Shown: positions 37,620 to 50,681 of the stretch, piece by piece | Layout: every line of letters begins with the position of its first letter | Numbering within the stretch: the stretch's first letter is position 1 | Assembly (NCBI GenBank): GCA_030533445.1 | Contig: CM060073.1 | Span: 43,102,428 to 43,166,427, forward strand | DNA length: 64,000 nt | Origin: Cyprinodon diabolis | Lineage: Eukaryota; Chordata; Actinopteri; Cyprinodontiformes; Cyprinodontidae | Direction of reading: 5' to 3' | Program-made: the position numbers and the translations under genes | The notes under the pieces: generated by a model | The model's input: the letters and a program-made list of their open reading frames with translations, nothing else | Told to the model about the DNA's origin: nothing | Databases searched by the model: none

Positions 37620-38295
37620 TTTATGTTTCTCTGCTTTTTCTCATCAGTGTAGCTTCAGCTAGCCTGGTGCTCTGTTAAGCAATGACACCACCCGGGAGGG
37701 AGTCATAAGCTGAGCTGCCGCCGTTAACAACTTACAGTATAGATAATATAGTTCGGCCTAGTCTTTAGTGCTTAGTCATCTTTCTCCCCTGAACATATCC
37801 ATGGGATCAACGTTTACTGTGACTAACTGTAAATGCTCTCTTTCATCCTTTTTGCCATGAAAACTGGCTCAGAGCTCATCTGCTGAACTGTTATTTCCTA
37901 GACTGAGTCACCTATGGACCTAATTACTATTTCTAACAATGAAAGTATTCACAGATCATTGCATTTATATTCCTGTTGAGTGTCTATTACTGTATTCTTG
38001 AACCCAGTCTTACACCCAGTTCTGATGGAGGTTTCTTTCTATTAAAAGTCAGTCTTTTATTTCCACTGTCGCTGTATATGTGCTCAAGGTGAAGGGTTGC
38101 TGCAAATGAACGACACAATACAACCAAATTTCTTCGGCACCCACTTGCTCATCAAGAAGGATGGAATTCTGCAAAGTGAGTTTCACGAAGAATGAGCTCA
38201 ACAAATCTGTCTGTAGGAATTATCTCTGTAAAGAATTATTCCTGTAAATGTGTTGAGAGTTGCTGCTATATAAATAAAACTGAATTTAATTTAAT
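37620..38295 (+). repeat. Interspersed repeat copy B of the same family
   Basis: AGCTGAGCTGCCGCC, TGTGACTAACTGTAAATGCT, GGTTTCTTTCTATTAAAAG and AGGGTTGCTGCAAATGAACG follow the same order as copy A. The end GCTGCTATATAAATAAAACT with TGAATTTAATTTAATT is the typical tail. It has the same orientation as A, about 3.4 kb away. Confidence 0.65.
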
Positions 38296-38399
38296 TAAAG
38301 ATTACTAGGGGTTTTTGTACTTTCATGAACTTATAACTATCAAATACATTATTAGGTACTAATAAATAGTTTACAACTTGGTTATTGGTTATTGAACTG

Positions 38400-38525
38400 C
38401 TTGGTCAGGTGTCTTCAGCTCCAGTCCTCAAGGTCTGGTGTCCTGTCCCTCTTAGATGTGTTTGTGCCTTAACATGCCTCAATCAAAAAATCAGGTCATT
38501 AGCTTGAAAGAGGCATGTAGTGGTT
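38400..38525 (-). repeat. Second copy of the same interspersed repeat, inverse
   Basis: CTTCAGCTCCAGTCCTCAAG, TGGTGTCCTGTCCCTCTTAG and AGGTCATTAGCTTGAAAG are the complement-side motifs of the 31035-31260 family. Only about half is preserved. Confidence 0.6.
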
Positions 38526-38695
38526 GGGGGTTTCCAATTAGAGATAAAGATTACACTTTTAAAAAATGTGAGCTAACAAGGCATTTCATCATAATTCCCC
38601 TTTTGGTTGTTTTACCTTTAGATTATCTGTTTCTTTAGCCTAAATGTTTGAACAGCCTTACAGAAAGATGGCTCCAATTGACATTATTGGCATGG

Positions 38696-38746
38696 AATCC
38701 ATCCATCCATCCATCCATCCATCCATCCATCCATCCATCCATCCAT
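38696..38746. repeat. ATCC microsatellite
   Basis: About twelve copies of CATC. It gives the artefactual IHPSIHPS reading. Confidence 0.95.
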
Positions 38747-38754
38747 ATGTAAAT

Positions 38755-41510
38755 CCATATTTATGGATATGTGTGGATGTTTTACCTTTGTCATTTTTTG
38801 TAAAATGTGGGAACGTCACACAAAAGCATAAAACGTGTATAAAAAAAGTAGAACAAAGGAAATTCTGCTCCCAGTTTTTAGCCTTAGAAGAAACAACATA
38901 CCAGCATATGGCACCTTGTAACAGAACGGAGCAGCAAGTCTCAGATTTTAATTAACTGAAAGATGGTATCGTTGGTGTAGTGGTGGTAGAAATAATAAAC
39001 CTGATGATGGGGAAGCATCTGTTGCCTGCTAGCCTTTTAGTGAGTCTACAAAGAGGCTTTTAACTTCTGTGCTCAGGGAGATGCACGACTAAGCTAATAA
39101 TGTAAGGGCTTAAGTAAATACATTGCTCTGTCTTACTTTTATCTAATTAGAACAACGACATGTGATAAGTTTTAGAGAGACAAGCAGCTGTCAGGAGGCT
39201 TGACCCGTAGATATATCTAGGTAATGAGAGTCAAAGTGCAGGGCAACCGCAAATTTAGTTACTCTAATAATTAGACCGGATAAGTTATGGCAAAGAAATA
39301 AAGCCACCAAAGGTTTAACAAAGAAAACTGACATGTTAACTAGTCTTTTCTGTTCCAGGCAAGTAATGAAGATGAATAGAAACAGAGACTTTGAACTGGG
39401 CTGTAGATTTTTGTGATGTCACCATGTGGACTTTAAGGTTAATGATTACCAAAAAAGGATCAGCGGAAGTTTTCTTGAGTGTTCGAGGTTTCATGACACA
39501 GAGCACCGTTGAGCTGAAAAGGTGAAAATACTCAGCGAAGTGAGACCTTCATATTTGAAAAGGTAAAGATATGGAAGCAAGCTGCATGGGGATTTTATTT
39601 GATGTTTTGCTTAACCTTTGTGTCCAGTTAGTGTGGATAGAAGTTTATATGCTAAACCTTAAGGAAGCTAAATAAGCACAATACTGACATAAACACATTT
39701 ACCTGTTTTTATTATAGCCTTAAACTGTGTATAATATAATTTTTCCATTGTATGAAATTACTGTATTTTTTATCATGTAGCCAGTGGCCTATTCTTGCAG
39801 ACCGGAGTTGGTAAATGACACAACACTAGTAAAAGTTACTGAGATCACTAGGATGGAAATACAGTACATTGTTCCCAAAACATTTTACTGAACCAGATCT
39901 TCTTCTAATTAATAGATATGTTTACCATGATTCATTCAATCTATTCTGGAAATCTTCTTAAAAACTAGTCATGATTATATAATTGTTTGACAGTGAATGA
40001 TGATAGTTTTTGTGTTTCACACCAATTAGATATTTAAGATTTATATTGAAGGTAAATTTGAGGATTTTCGCAAATTTTTTAAAAAACCCACCCTTTCCAC
40101 TTTAAAGAAAAATGTGCATGCAGGAGCATGTACAAGCTCATTTCTCCTTGTGCATGTCCTGTTTAGAAGTTACTGTCCTCATAGCTCATACAAGCTTACT
40201 GAGCCTGAACCACCTTAAAACCTAAAACCATCACTCCCTATATGGAGTGGGGACTATATGGTGGACTTTATAGCAAACTCCGTTAACTGACCGTTCGGAT
40301 AGATGATCACTGCTTTTTGCTCCGTTGGTCAAGTAACTCCTCCTCCACCACGCAGTGCCTGTGCCATCTTTGTTATTAATTGCCGCTGTTGATTAGCATC
40401 AGCAGGCTGCTGTGAAAGCAAATCCCATAATGCTTTGCAAGGAGAGCTCTCTGCGCAAAGCTTTCCAGGATACGTCTGCCTCTTCTGAGGCCTTTCTTTT
40501 CTTCATAGACACTTTTTCTCTTACGCCCCTCAGCCATTTTCAACGAACCGTGAGAAAGGCGAGCTTCAATGACTGTCTGAAACCGTAGCTCACGACACAT
40601 ATACCCCTTAAAGTACACATGTGCACAAAAAGATAGCTTACTGGGGACTTGTAGGATGGCTTAATGTAAACATATCACCAGAATCACTGACAATTAGGAC
40701 GACCACTTATTTAGATGATCCACCCAAAATAAAAGATTGTTCTCTATACCTTTAAGTACCAACTAGTGCATACCGAGAAGAAAATAAATACAGTTAAATA
40801 ACGTTGTTTTTAAAGATACATTTTTAGATGAAAAAAAAAGAATCAAAGTGTTAAACATGGTTGGAATTAATTAAAAATGAACAGACATAGGCCTCTAAGG
40901 GTTATACCGGAAGGAAGAAAAATGATGAGGTTACCTGCCTTACAGAAAATGTCAAAATCAGTCAGTTTAAATTTAGCAGCACTTATTATTATGAATAAAA
41001 ATGTGCCAAATTTAGATATCAGAACTATTTTCTCAGTTAATATGATTGCAATGGAAATGTCAAATAGGTACGGTCAGCTGCACATTTAATGAAAGCCATT
41101 GCTTTAATTAATCAAACTCTATCTTAACATGTATTCAGCTTTTTGCAGCTTTGAAAGATGGGGAAGTGTTTTCTGCCAGCCCTTCTGTCAGAAGCCCCTA
41201 GTCGCAGTCTGTGTATTTGTTAATTATTGGGCTCTTGTACACAACAAATCCCTGCAATGCAATGAATTCATGTGCTCATCATAGCTTACTTAAAATATCA
41301 TACATTAAACCAAGCCTATTCAGAGAAACATTTGTAACTTGGATCATTTAAGAGGGAATGACTAAAAGGAATTAGCTGATTTGTTTTGAAACTGTAACTC
41401 AGAGTCAACCAATGGCTGGAGCTTAACCAGACTGAAGCATTCTGACCAAGGTCTCCTACAGACTACAAACCCTCCCTACTGTTGTAATTGTTGTTTAAAC
41501 TCTTAATGCA
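38755..41510. other. Noncoding, nothing recognised
   Basis: No named repeat or host exon. The frame at 40376-40618 on the minus strand is Lys/Arg-rich and not recognised. Confidence 0.4.
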
Positions 41511-41546
41511 TAAAAAAAAAAAAAAAAAAAAAAAAAATTATAAAGA

Positions 41547-41641
<95 letters not shown>
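41511..41641. repeat. Poly-A run followed by a TA microsatellite
   Basis: A run of about 27 A at 41511-41537 is followed after 15 bases by (TA)n from 41553 to 41641. Confidence 0.95.
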
Positions 41642-41642
<1 letters not shown>

Positions 41643-42864
41643 CTTATTATTTAGATGACAGCATGTTGAGTTTGTGCTAAAAATAAAAAAAAGGTTGCGG
41701 TGAAAAAAGTTATGATGAAACGAAAGTCTTCCCTCATCCCAGGATTTTACCTGAAAACAAACAGAATGATCATATTCATCAAATAATTGCACAATTAATC
41801 TGACTGAATGATAATTAGTTTTGATAAAATGTAAACAGATATAAAGTTTTCCTTCTCTCTTCTTTAAATGAATGTCTGCATTTTTTTCTCACCTACTTTG
41901 CTAGATCTTTGGAGGCTTCAGCCCACCTAAAATTGGCTCAACAAAACTGTAGCTGAAAGGTCACATTGTTGTAATTCTATAAAGTGTAATGAAACAGTGA
42001 CTTTCTATGTTTGTTTTTTTTTTTTGTTATTTTATCCTTAAATAACATCACTATCTTCGATCTCCTGAAGACAGAGGATTACGTTTAAAGGTTGTTTTTT
42101 TTCTTTAACTTTTTTTTTCAGTCTATGAGCTCTTATTTGGGTTTGGAAGAAAAAAAAAGTTTAATTTGAACAAATTAAACTCACAAAGATATCTTTCATT
42201 CCATTGGCTAAATGACCATTCGGTTTCATTTGAATAAGTACAGCTATCTAGCATTTGTTAACGAGACAGCATGTTTCTGGAGTAAATCCTCTAATTTGAT
42301 CAACTTAATTGCAATGGATTTTGTAAATATAAAGATTGAATGCTGCAACTTTGTCAGTTAGTGCAAGAATGCTTTAGACCTAATCTAATAAAACTGCATA
42401 AGAGAACCTTTGCAAAGCCACTTACCCAGTAAAAAGGCTCGCATATCCATTAGGCAAAAATTCCCTTAGACAGAAATAGATAGCAATTGATTGGGACTTC
42501 CTTGAAAATATGTGATCACTCCCCCCTAATCTGTGATTTGGTGAAGTCAGACCGAATGCTGTTTTGTCACTCGTCCCACTTTTCATTTGATCCTAGATTA
42601 GGCGGCCACTTTTTCTTCTGGAGCCTAATAGGCCTCATCAAGAAGTCAATAATGTAGCCATTTAGACTTAGAAAGACCCCTTCCATCCTGCAGGTCAGCA
42701 CTGTAAACAAAGTAATACTCATTTTCTTTCACATTTTGTGCTACTACTATTCTATTTATTATTACATTCTAGTTGTTTTGTCTGCAAAAAAAGTGAAAAA
42801 ATATTGTATATTTTCACAGTTGCATGCAAAAATATATTAAGCCGCTCATCTGCCTTTCTAACAG
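41642..42864. other. Noncoding region just upstream of the first visible mvb12b-like exon
   Basis: The last 30 bases form the acceptor with a pyrimidine tract. The segment 42480-42680 (CCCCCCTAATCTGTGATTTG, GATCCTAGATTAGGCGGCC, TCAAGAAGTCAATAATGTAG) is complex and a conserved-element candidate. Confidence 0.35.
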
Positions 42865-42966
42865 ATCACCATAATGTCTGAAGAGAGCAACAAGCTGCCA
42901 ATGGACCCCATCTCTGCAGTTGGAGTACTTAGTTCTCTCAACAAAGTCCCTGATGGCTACTATGTT
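42865..42966 (+). CDS. mvb12b: mvb12b-like gene, first exon seen in the window (start codon candidate at 42874)
   Basis: This exon begins after a pyrimidine-rich acceptor (ag at 42863-42864) and ends at a consensus donor GTGAGT (42967). From the ATG at 42874 it encodes 31 residues that include MDPISAVGVLSS and VPDGYYV, matching the start of the MABP domain of MVB12B (human: MDPITGVGVVAS, PTGYDVV). MVB12B is the fourth subunit of ESCRT-I, with TSG101, VPS28 and VPS37. It acts on endosomes in sorting ubiquitinated cargo into multivesicular bodies, and its MABP domain binds acidic membranes. The nine bases before the ATG are also open, so the true start could be this Met or one in an upstream exon; human MVB12B has about 30 more N-terminal residues with a Met at the equivalent place. 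MVB12A is a poorer match. The intron that follows is 10.7 kb. Confidence 0.88.
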
Positions 42967-44282
42967 GTGAGTAGAGATACTGTCTGTTCCTCAGTAACTG
43001 GATAAGGACTGAAACTGAAATGATTATCCATCTGCTGAAAAAAATACACCAACTGCTCTTTTAATATGATTTACTCTTTCTTAATACTGTTGTTAATCTA
43101 AAAAGGGGAGAATGATAGTTATTATCCAAAGCATCTTGAAAACGTATTCCCTACTTTTACAACCATTAAGGTTACTATAGTTTCCTACAGTTTTTCAGTG
43201 AAAAACTGATACAAAGTACTGTAGCACATGATTTATGAAGTGGAAGCAAAACATATGGGGATATTTTGCAATAAAAATAAAAAGTACTGTATGGTGTAGT
43301 TATTCATTAAGTCCTTTTAATTGATTCCCCCAAATACATTCCACCTGTGTAAAAAATAAACTCTTAAGAATGTTAACTGTTTAGTGTGCAGTTTGGAGGT
43401 TTGTCTTAGAGAACATAAATGCAAATTAAAAACATTATATAGACTAAAAGATATTCCAGAAGAATGAATGAGAACTTTTGGAAAGGTATAAAATTACATT
43501 GACAGCATTAAACATCTCATGTAGCAATGTTTTAAATCTGCCGTTCTAAAATGGAAAGAATATTCCACAGCTGTAGACCTGTGAATGCATGTTAGCCCAA
43601 ATGCTATGTGTTGCAGGAAACTAGATCTACCCTTTACCCTGAACACAACATCCCCAGGATGAAGTTTAGCAGCATCATTCTGCAGGGAAGCTCTTCTTCC
43701 TTACAGACAGGGAAACTAGTAAGAGCTGATAGATGATGGATGGAGCTAAATGCGGGGCAAACATTGATGTCTAAATTCTTGCCCACTTACAAAAAAACTA
43801 ATAATAATAATATAATAAACTTTTCAGTAATGATATACGAAAATATACTTACAATGATCATTATAGTGACACACAGCTTTTTTGATACTAAGGAAGGATG
43901 TAGAAGTACTGTAACTCTGAATAAGGAGTTTTCTCCAATCTGACTCGAGCAACAGGAATACATTTATTTTGATTTCCGCTTTGTAAGGTGAATTGAGTTT
44001 TATCTCCAAAATTATATTTGTACATTAATTGCATTATTTTATAATATACAAGCTCTTTAAATGTCATGATATTTAAATTTATACATAGTAGATGAGGACA
44101 GTATGGTCACAAAAACCTACTTTATTTTTAAACCTATGGCAATTTTTTGCTGCAAAACAATCTTTTCTAATGTATTTCTGTAAGTTAATCCCCATAATTC
44201 TACACAGTAGGTCAAATGAGGAGAATTATACATTAAATACAAACCTTTAAACCAAGTTTACCTTGTGATAGATAAATAACGA

Positions 44283-44335
44283 TAGTTCAGTGGGTGAAAT
44301 GGACGTACACAGAAGTTCAAACCCCATCCACACCT
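44283..44335 (+). repeat. Possible tRNA-derived SINE head
   Basis: GATAGTTCAGTGGGTGA resembles a tRNA A box and AGTTCAAACCCC a B box, at roughly the right spacing. No cloverleaf can be completed and no clear SINE body follows. Confidence 0.35.
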
Positions 44336-44560
44336 CCTTTCTCTGCAAATCTCACAATTCTAAACTTCCACCATAAAGCGGGCAGCTTCAAACGAAGCAC
44401 AGAGTTGACGTCAATTTGGGGATGTTGCCTTATTTGGTTCTGGCCTGTACTTTTGTCAGCCCCGAAATTGACATACAGTACAGACCAGCGCACCATTCAC
44501 TGGCCCAAGAACATGAATATAGGTAGATGTAAGACACTAGATTAGCTGTTTATCCTACAG

Positions 44561-44775
44561 TTGGGGTTTACTTGTACAAGAATTACAAAGCGGGCAGTTT
44601 CTCTATTGAAAATTAGCCAGAACCACGGTCGTAAAGGGGAAAATTTTTACACTCTTCCCAAGGATCCGAAGATTCGAGAGGCATGGATTATTTTTGTCTA
44701 TCAGAAGATTCCTGCAAAGTTTGATGCTCAACTGTTCATTTGTTCTAAGCATTTTACCAAAGACAGCTTTCAATG
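44561..44775 (+). pseudogene. THAP-type zinc-finger relic
   Basis: The + strand ORF contains FYTLPKDPKIREAWIIFV and LFICSKHFTKDSFQC. These match the middle and end of the THAP DNA-binding domain (the FPKDPxxRxxW block and the CxxHFxxDxF signature with the last Cys and His ligands). The N-terminal Cys pair is not cleanly present: the matching KNYKAGSF segment lies in another frame, so the gene is shifted. THAP domains occur in P-element-like transposases and in host THAP proteins. The frame runs directly into the L2-like LINE end at about 44775, which cuts it off. Confidence 0.7.
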
Positions 44776-45254
44776 TAGTCCCTACATTGGCTTCCTGTTG
44801 CTTCCAGGATAAATTTTAAAATCCTGGTCCTTACCTTCAGGGCCCTTCATGGACAGGCGCCTGGCTATATGACAGGTCTTATCCAGCCGTATACGTCAGT
44901 CAGTAGCCTAAGGTCTTTAGGTCAAAACCTGCTTATGGTTCCTCGGACCCGTTTTAAAACCCGAGGAGACCGGTCCTTTAAAGCGGTGGCACCCCGTCTC
45001 TGGAATGAACTCACCCTGTCCCTGCGCTCTCTGGACTCGGTGGATATCTTTAAAAAGCAGCTAAAAACACACCTGTTTTCACTAGCCTTCCAAAGCACAT
45101 AGCTTACTGTTTTATTCACTTATTTATTTTAGCTTTTATTGCATTTTTTCTGTTTTTACTTGTGTTGTTTTTATGTTATCATGTGAAGCACTTTGTGACT
45201 TCGTCTGTGAAAAGTGCTATACAAATAAAGTTTACTTACTTACTTACTTACTTA
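44775..45254 (+). mobile_element. L2-like LINE, 5'-truncated 3' end with TTAC tail
   Basis: The + strand encodes the usual end of a fish L2-type ORF2: GLIQPYTSVSSLRSLGQNLL, APRLWNELTLSLRSLDSV and FKKQLKTHLFSLAF, stopping near 45102. The preceding CTACATTGGCTTCCTGTTGC corresponds to the (L)HWLPV block. The noncoding end is TGTGAAAAGTGCTATACAAA followed by TAAAG and (TTAC)n at 45229-45254, typical of this group. The coding part 44869-45099 is open, so the insertion is not very old. Confidence 0.85.
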
Positions 45255-47110
45255 AAAGAGGGGCTGTTCCGACTGTAAGGCCATCATGGGTAACGTAGGC
45301 ATTTAAGGTGGCTACTGTTTTTATTAGGTTTTTGTTCTTTTTTTCCAAGAATTAAACGATTAAGTTGGCAGTTATAGCAGCTTCATAGGCAAACTCACAA
45401 TATTTACTTACTTATCACTACAATGGCTTATTGTTTAGCTCTCTACAGCTCTCCTTGTTATTAACCTTTTAAAGTCAGTGGTAAACATGAACAGCTTTGG
45501 TGGTTTTCTTAATACGAATAAAAAATAAAACTGTTTGAGAGACTCTGAATTGAAGGTTTCCTCTTGACAATAAATCAAAAGTTTGACGTTTCTTGGGTGA
45601 CCGAGGAGCAGGGCATTATGCCATGACTTTTTTTGAAATTGTAATTTTATGTTAATCTAGCTTGCTTTAGAACTGAAGAGGCTGATTTACTATCCAGTTG
45701 GTATATTTATCCAGGCTGAAATGGCTGAAATATTTTACCTGCAGTTATTATCTTATATCAAATATGATAGTAAATCAGGAATTAAGAAAATTACAAACTT
45801 TTATCAAGCTCTATTTCACACATTTCCTCTTAAATAAAGAAAAAAATTAACTGATTTAAAACTGTGATTTAAAAAACTTTTTGATGGTTGCACATTGCAA
45901 ACTACTGCACAGATAATAAACAGTACAGATGTTGGCAGCTTTCCACGATGATGTTGAATTGTTTAAATGACTTATTCATAATGTTTGCTTTGATGGTTCG
46001 GAGGATACCGTTTAATCATTGCCACAACTACTGTGGACACAGCAGATCCAAATGTTTAATGATATTTGGCCCGATCCAATATTATTTCATTTTGTCCTCG
46101 TTTGTTTTTAAAAAAAACAGCGCTCTCAACATATCAAGAGAGTGCCCTGATGTGAAGCACAGAACTGCCACCTGGTTCAGAACTTTTTTGTTGTTGATGA
46201 AATTAGTGCGGGTAGAAAAGGGAGAAGCATGTGAAAGTTAAACAAAGTGCCAAACAAGCTCAAGGGCAGACCTTGCTTCCTCTTTCTCTCTCTTTCTATT
46301 CCGATCTCTTTTGTTTTTCACCTCATGCCCTCAAACCCTCACTCTCCTTCCAATTCTTATATCTTCCTGCTCCACCCTACACACCCAGCTTGTTCAAATC
46401 TCTGGCATATGATGGTGGGTGGAATAAGAATGAAGCTACAGGCAGGAAAGCTGCACGCATATCACCAGCTAGTGACAAACAGAAATAAACCCCAACAGAC
46501 TTCCCCCTTTGCATCTCTGCAGAGCATTAATGCATTTCAGCTGATGTACAACGGAGGCAAGAAGTTTACAACCTGAAAGTTTATCTGCACACTGCTGAGC
46601 TGAGAGGAAGACAGTGGAAGTACAGATCTCTCAGTGATAGATGGTCACATATCCACAAAAATAAAGCAAATTTTGGAAGTGAATCCAAGAGAGTTTTCTA
46701 AAAGTATCATCAAAATATTTTACTGAGCAATTTAGAGCCCGAATTAGTGCTCCACAATTAATCAACCAATTCTTTTTTACTCTTGCATTTCATTTTCCGT
46801 ATGTCTTAATAGTAAGGGATTTAATGCTTTTGATCACTGTGGAGCTTATGTTATCCCTCAGCTACAGATTTAGAAGAAAATGCATAATTTAACAGGTTGT
46901 CTTTTTATAATAATTAAGCATTCTGATTTTACGATTTCATACAAAGAAAAGAAAGAACAGCTTCCTTGGTGGAAGGAACATAAAGTGTTATTTCTCTTAT
47001 TTTATTGGAGCAGTTAAATATAACATATCGCATCGATGAACTATGTCTCTTGTTTTGTCGTAAGCTATATTCTCTTAACTGTCAGTGTCATTGTGAATAT
47101 TAAGCACAAC

Positions 47111-47275
<165 letters not shown>

Positions 47276-48554
47276 ACTAGTTAGGATCAGAAACACAAAC
47301 TTTTTCCTGAATGTCAGGCAGAATGCTGGCTCTAAAACTGAAGCTAAAACATTGGCACTACTTTCGAAAAGCCAGTGTTCGCCAGTGTTTGAATCTTAAT
47401 AACATCAATGTCAATGTTCTTTATTCTGTTGAAATTCTGTTTTTTGGATTAAACTTTCTACTATAATCCTTTTTAAAAAAACATAATTTAAGCAATGCAG
47501 CATGTTCTTTAATCTGCTGATTTGAGAGACAAGCAAAAATATTACCTTAATATGTCGATGTGTGCTTATCTACCATTAAAGGGGGGGAGTTGTCAGGATG
47601 TTAAGCTGTATATATTTTTAATACTAAAAGTCTTCACATTCCTCCCTAATACTGACTGCTCAAAGTACTTTGCACACATTTTACATAGCAGATCAAAGGG
47701 CAGATTACCTCTTTTGCTCTCTGATATGGGGCTCTTACATCTCTGAACTTGAGCAGGGTGATCCAACGCAAGGGAGCGCAGGCCCAGATCAAATACCACT
47801 CCACAGTGATCAGGAGTTTTGCTGGAGCACCAGCCACCAGCCATCCCCCGACTTCAAACACTGCAAGCAGACTCTCACACATTCACACTCTATGCAGGAG
47901 TTACAATCAGAATGTGATGAGAAGCTTTTATACCCATTTTCAGCCAAATGCCACATTGTTTAAACTCCTAAATCATAGTTTTACAAATCTAAAGGATAAG
48001 CAGAGGATATTCCCAACATTTCAAATATTCTTTTTATACTTTGTGGTAAACCTCCGCTTATAAACACCTTCCTAATATAAGCGAATTGTTTTTAAAGACT
48101 GTTCTTAAGCCCTTTGAAGAAATGTCTTCATTCAGTGAACATAAATATTGTCCCCTAATATTTTATCTTACATAATATTGAATCAAGTCTGACCTCTTTG
48201 TGTTTCTAAATCTATGTTTTAAGCTTTTGAACACACAAAATTACTGATTCTTATAGGTTCCTTTCTCTTTTTCATCAATTATGCTTAATTTAAGTGGCTC
48301 AAAAGTTTCTTGATGCCATCAATCAGGATTTTTGACACCAGAACTGATAGTTCCATCAAATCTAAGCCATATTTCATCCCACCTTAATCGTTTCCCAATC
48401 TTTACTCAGTTACAGATATTTTGTTGACATGTATAGAATTAGTTTTTCTATGACCTCACCCAGGGCAGATGTTTTTATGTGGAGAATCAGAATCGGAAAT
48501 ACTTTAATAATTCCAGAGGGAAATTACTTTTGTTACACGCTCCAGATACAGTTT

Positions 48555-48593
48555 TATATATTTATATCTTTATTATCTTGTATGGTTTGTTGT

Positions 48594-48635
<42 letters not shown>

Positions 48636-48674
48636 ACAACAAACCATACAAGATAATAAAGATATAAATATATA
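48555..48674. repeat. Perfect 120-bp palindrome centred on a TA run
   Basis: Bases 48555-48597, ending TGTATGGTTTGTTGTGTTT, are repeated exactly in inverse at 48632-48674, and the central (TA)n is self-complementary. Every base mirrors about position 48614.5. Homology stops sharply outside (t at 48554 against c at 48675). The bases before it (48482-48540) resemble a common fish repeat (ATACTTTAATAATTCCAGAG). Confidence 0.97.
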
Positions 48675-48999
48675 CACATATAACTCTGTATATATATAAC
48701 TGATTTATAACTGAAGTTATTTACTGAGCTTCTGTGCTAATGCTAGAATATTTAATCTGTTTATTGTGACCGATTACATAGCCTCATTATGAATCACATT
48801 ACAGTTCTGGTTTTTAATGAACATAGCTTATATAAAAACTGTTATCCAAGGCAAACTTAGGATTTTCTTTTTGTGTGTTTCAAATTTGCTGACTAGATTT
48901 TCAGTTTTCCTTTAAAGATCCAGCTGAATCACCAGTGTTACCAGGGTCTACTCATGTGAGTCTTTCTTAAATATGTAGCTTTTTTTTTCTTGTGTAATA

Positions 49000-49062
49000 A
49001 GAAACTTTTAGTGTGATATGAGTGTGATATAAAAATAAAGTTAAGTCTAAGTCTAAGTCTGA
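49000..49062 (+). repeat. Retroelement-like tail with TAAGTC repeats
   Basis: GTGATATAAAAATAAAGTTA followed by (AGTCTA)n. It is the same style of tail as 5310-5395. Confidence 0.4.
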
Positions 49063-50681
49063 AACCATGCACTGTTTTTACAACAAATAATTTCTTCATC
49101 TAAAGTTCAGAAATTATTAATCTATCTATTTATAAAGCATATTAAAACCTCCAAATGAGACTAAAGCTAAAGAAATTATAATAAAACAAATTAAAACAAA
49201 AAGGTAATATTTATGTAATTTAATTATGTAATGTAATATAATATGTAATATATAATTTATATAAGTTTTATACTTCTTTTTATCCCTCTCTCTTTACCTA
49301 TCTCTCCTACAATGAGCAGAACAATTGTGCACACATGACCAATTATGCTAATTAGAGCATGGCATCATTCAGCGACCTCTGCAACTTTAGGACAGCAACA
49401 CAAATTCTTAGTGAGGGGTTGACACACTGCACTGCTCATAGAGCGGGTCACATGACATGAAGACTTATGAAAAGATCATCAAAGCCAGAGTCATTAGGCC
49501 AGAAAAGAAATGGAGATCCCTTAATACAATCATTTATGCTGGGCAGTATAAATGCTCCTAAAAAGGCAGGCTGATAGCAGTAGTGTAGGTCTTCAAGCTC
49601 TTCAGTGTCCTCATTCTCTTTTATTGCAGCATTGCTTCATCTGCTAGCTTACAATATGCACTTAAAATTAGCAAGATCCTGAAAAAACAAGCATTTTTAA
49701 AACTATCACTAAATATTGCAATAGCACTATTGATTAAAATTAAACATTTTCATAAGTAATTCATCATGATAGTCCTACTACTACTATTAGCCTCTAAGCT
49801 ATTAAGCCCAGGAGGCCTGGTACCGGGCCCAGCGGATACAAGCTGATGTTTATCATTTTATAGAAATGGACAAAACACATTCACATGGTGTTTATTCCAC
49901 ACGCCTTTCAAATGGGGCTTTAACATTTATAAAACATGTTACAAAATAAATTTTTCACTAATATTTTTTGTTTTATATCGGTGTAAACAAATAAAATGGG
50001 ATTTAAATTCCACCTGAAATGTGTGACTCTGCGGGAATAATGCAACAGCAGCTATTAATTTTTAGCCACACCCTCAATCATATTACCGCTTAGCATACTG
50101 CCCCCTAAATCGTTTGTTGAACAAACATGCTTCAACTTATTCAGTCCAAATTTGCTTGAGTAATAGTCAAGATGAGGATCTATAAAGTCTGAGGGTTTAA
50201 CCAGAGTTTTAAATGGTGTTTTGCAGTGGTTATTATGGAAAAAATTTGGCGGTGCTAAGTTTGTTTCTTTGTTTGACCACCTATAAATCAGACATGATGA
50301 CATTTAAAATATTGGCTTCACCTGAAAGTTACTCCTCAATGCCTTTCTGTTATACAAACAATTGTTTTTCCAATTTATAGTTTGGGAGCTGTACTTGCTA
50401 TAATTCACATATTTAATTTCAGGCAGAATTTGCTCCTAAGACCCTCGTTGCTTAAGGGGTTAAAAGGGGTTAAAGGCAGACTGATTCTGTTTGTGGGTTT
50501 CAAACAGAATCAGTCTGCCCTTTGTCCAAAACCATATAAGACAATTATTATATATGTGTCGTTCTTAAAAAACATCATCCTACAAACTAGCATATCCAAA
50601 CATTCCTTTGTGATTCCAGTATCACATACACTGATAGTGCAAAGAAGACTGCAATGCAATATTTTGTGCAGCTCTATCTGC

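Noticed and set aside
38963..39030. tRNA-like start TATCGTTGGTGTAGTGGT
   Set aside because: No B box follows and no acceptor or anticodon stems can be drawn, so this is probably chance similarity.
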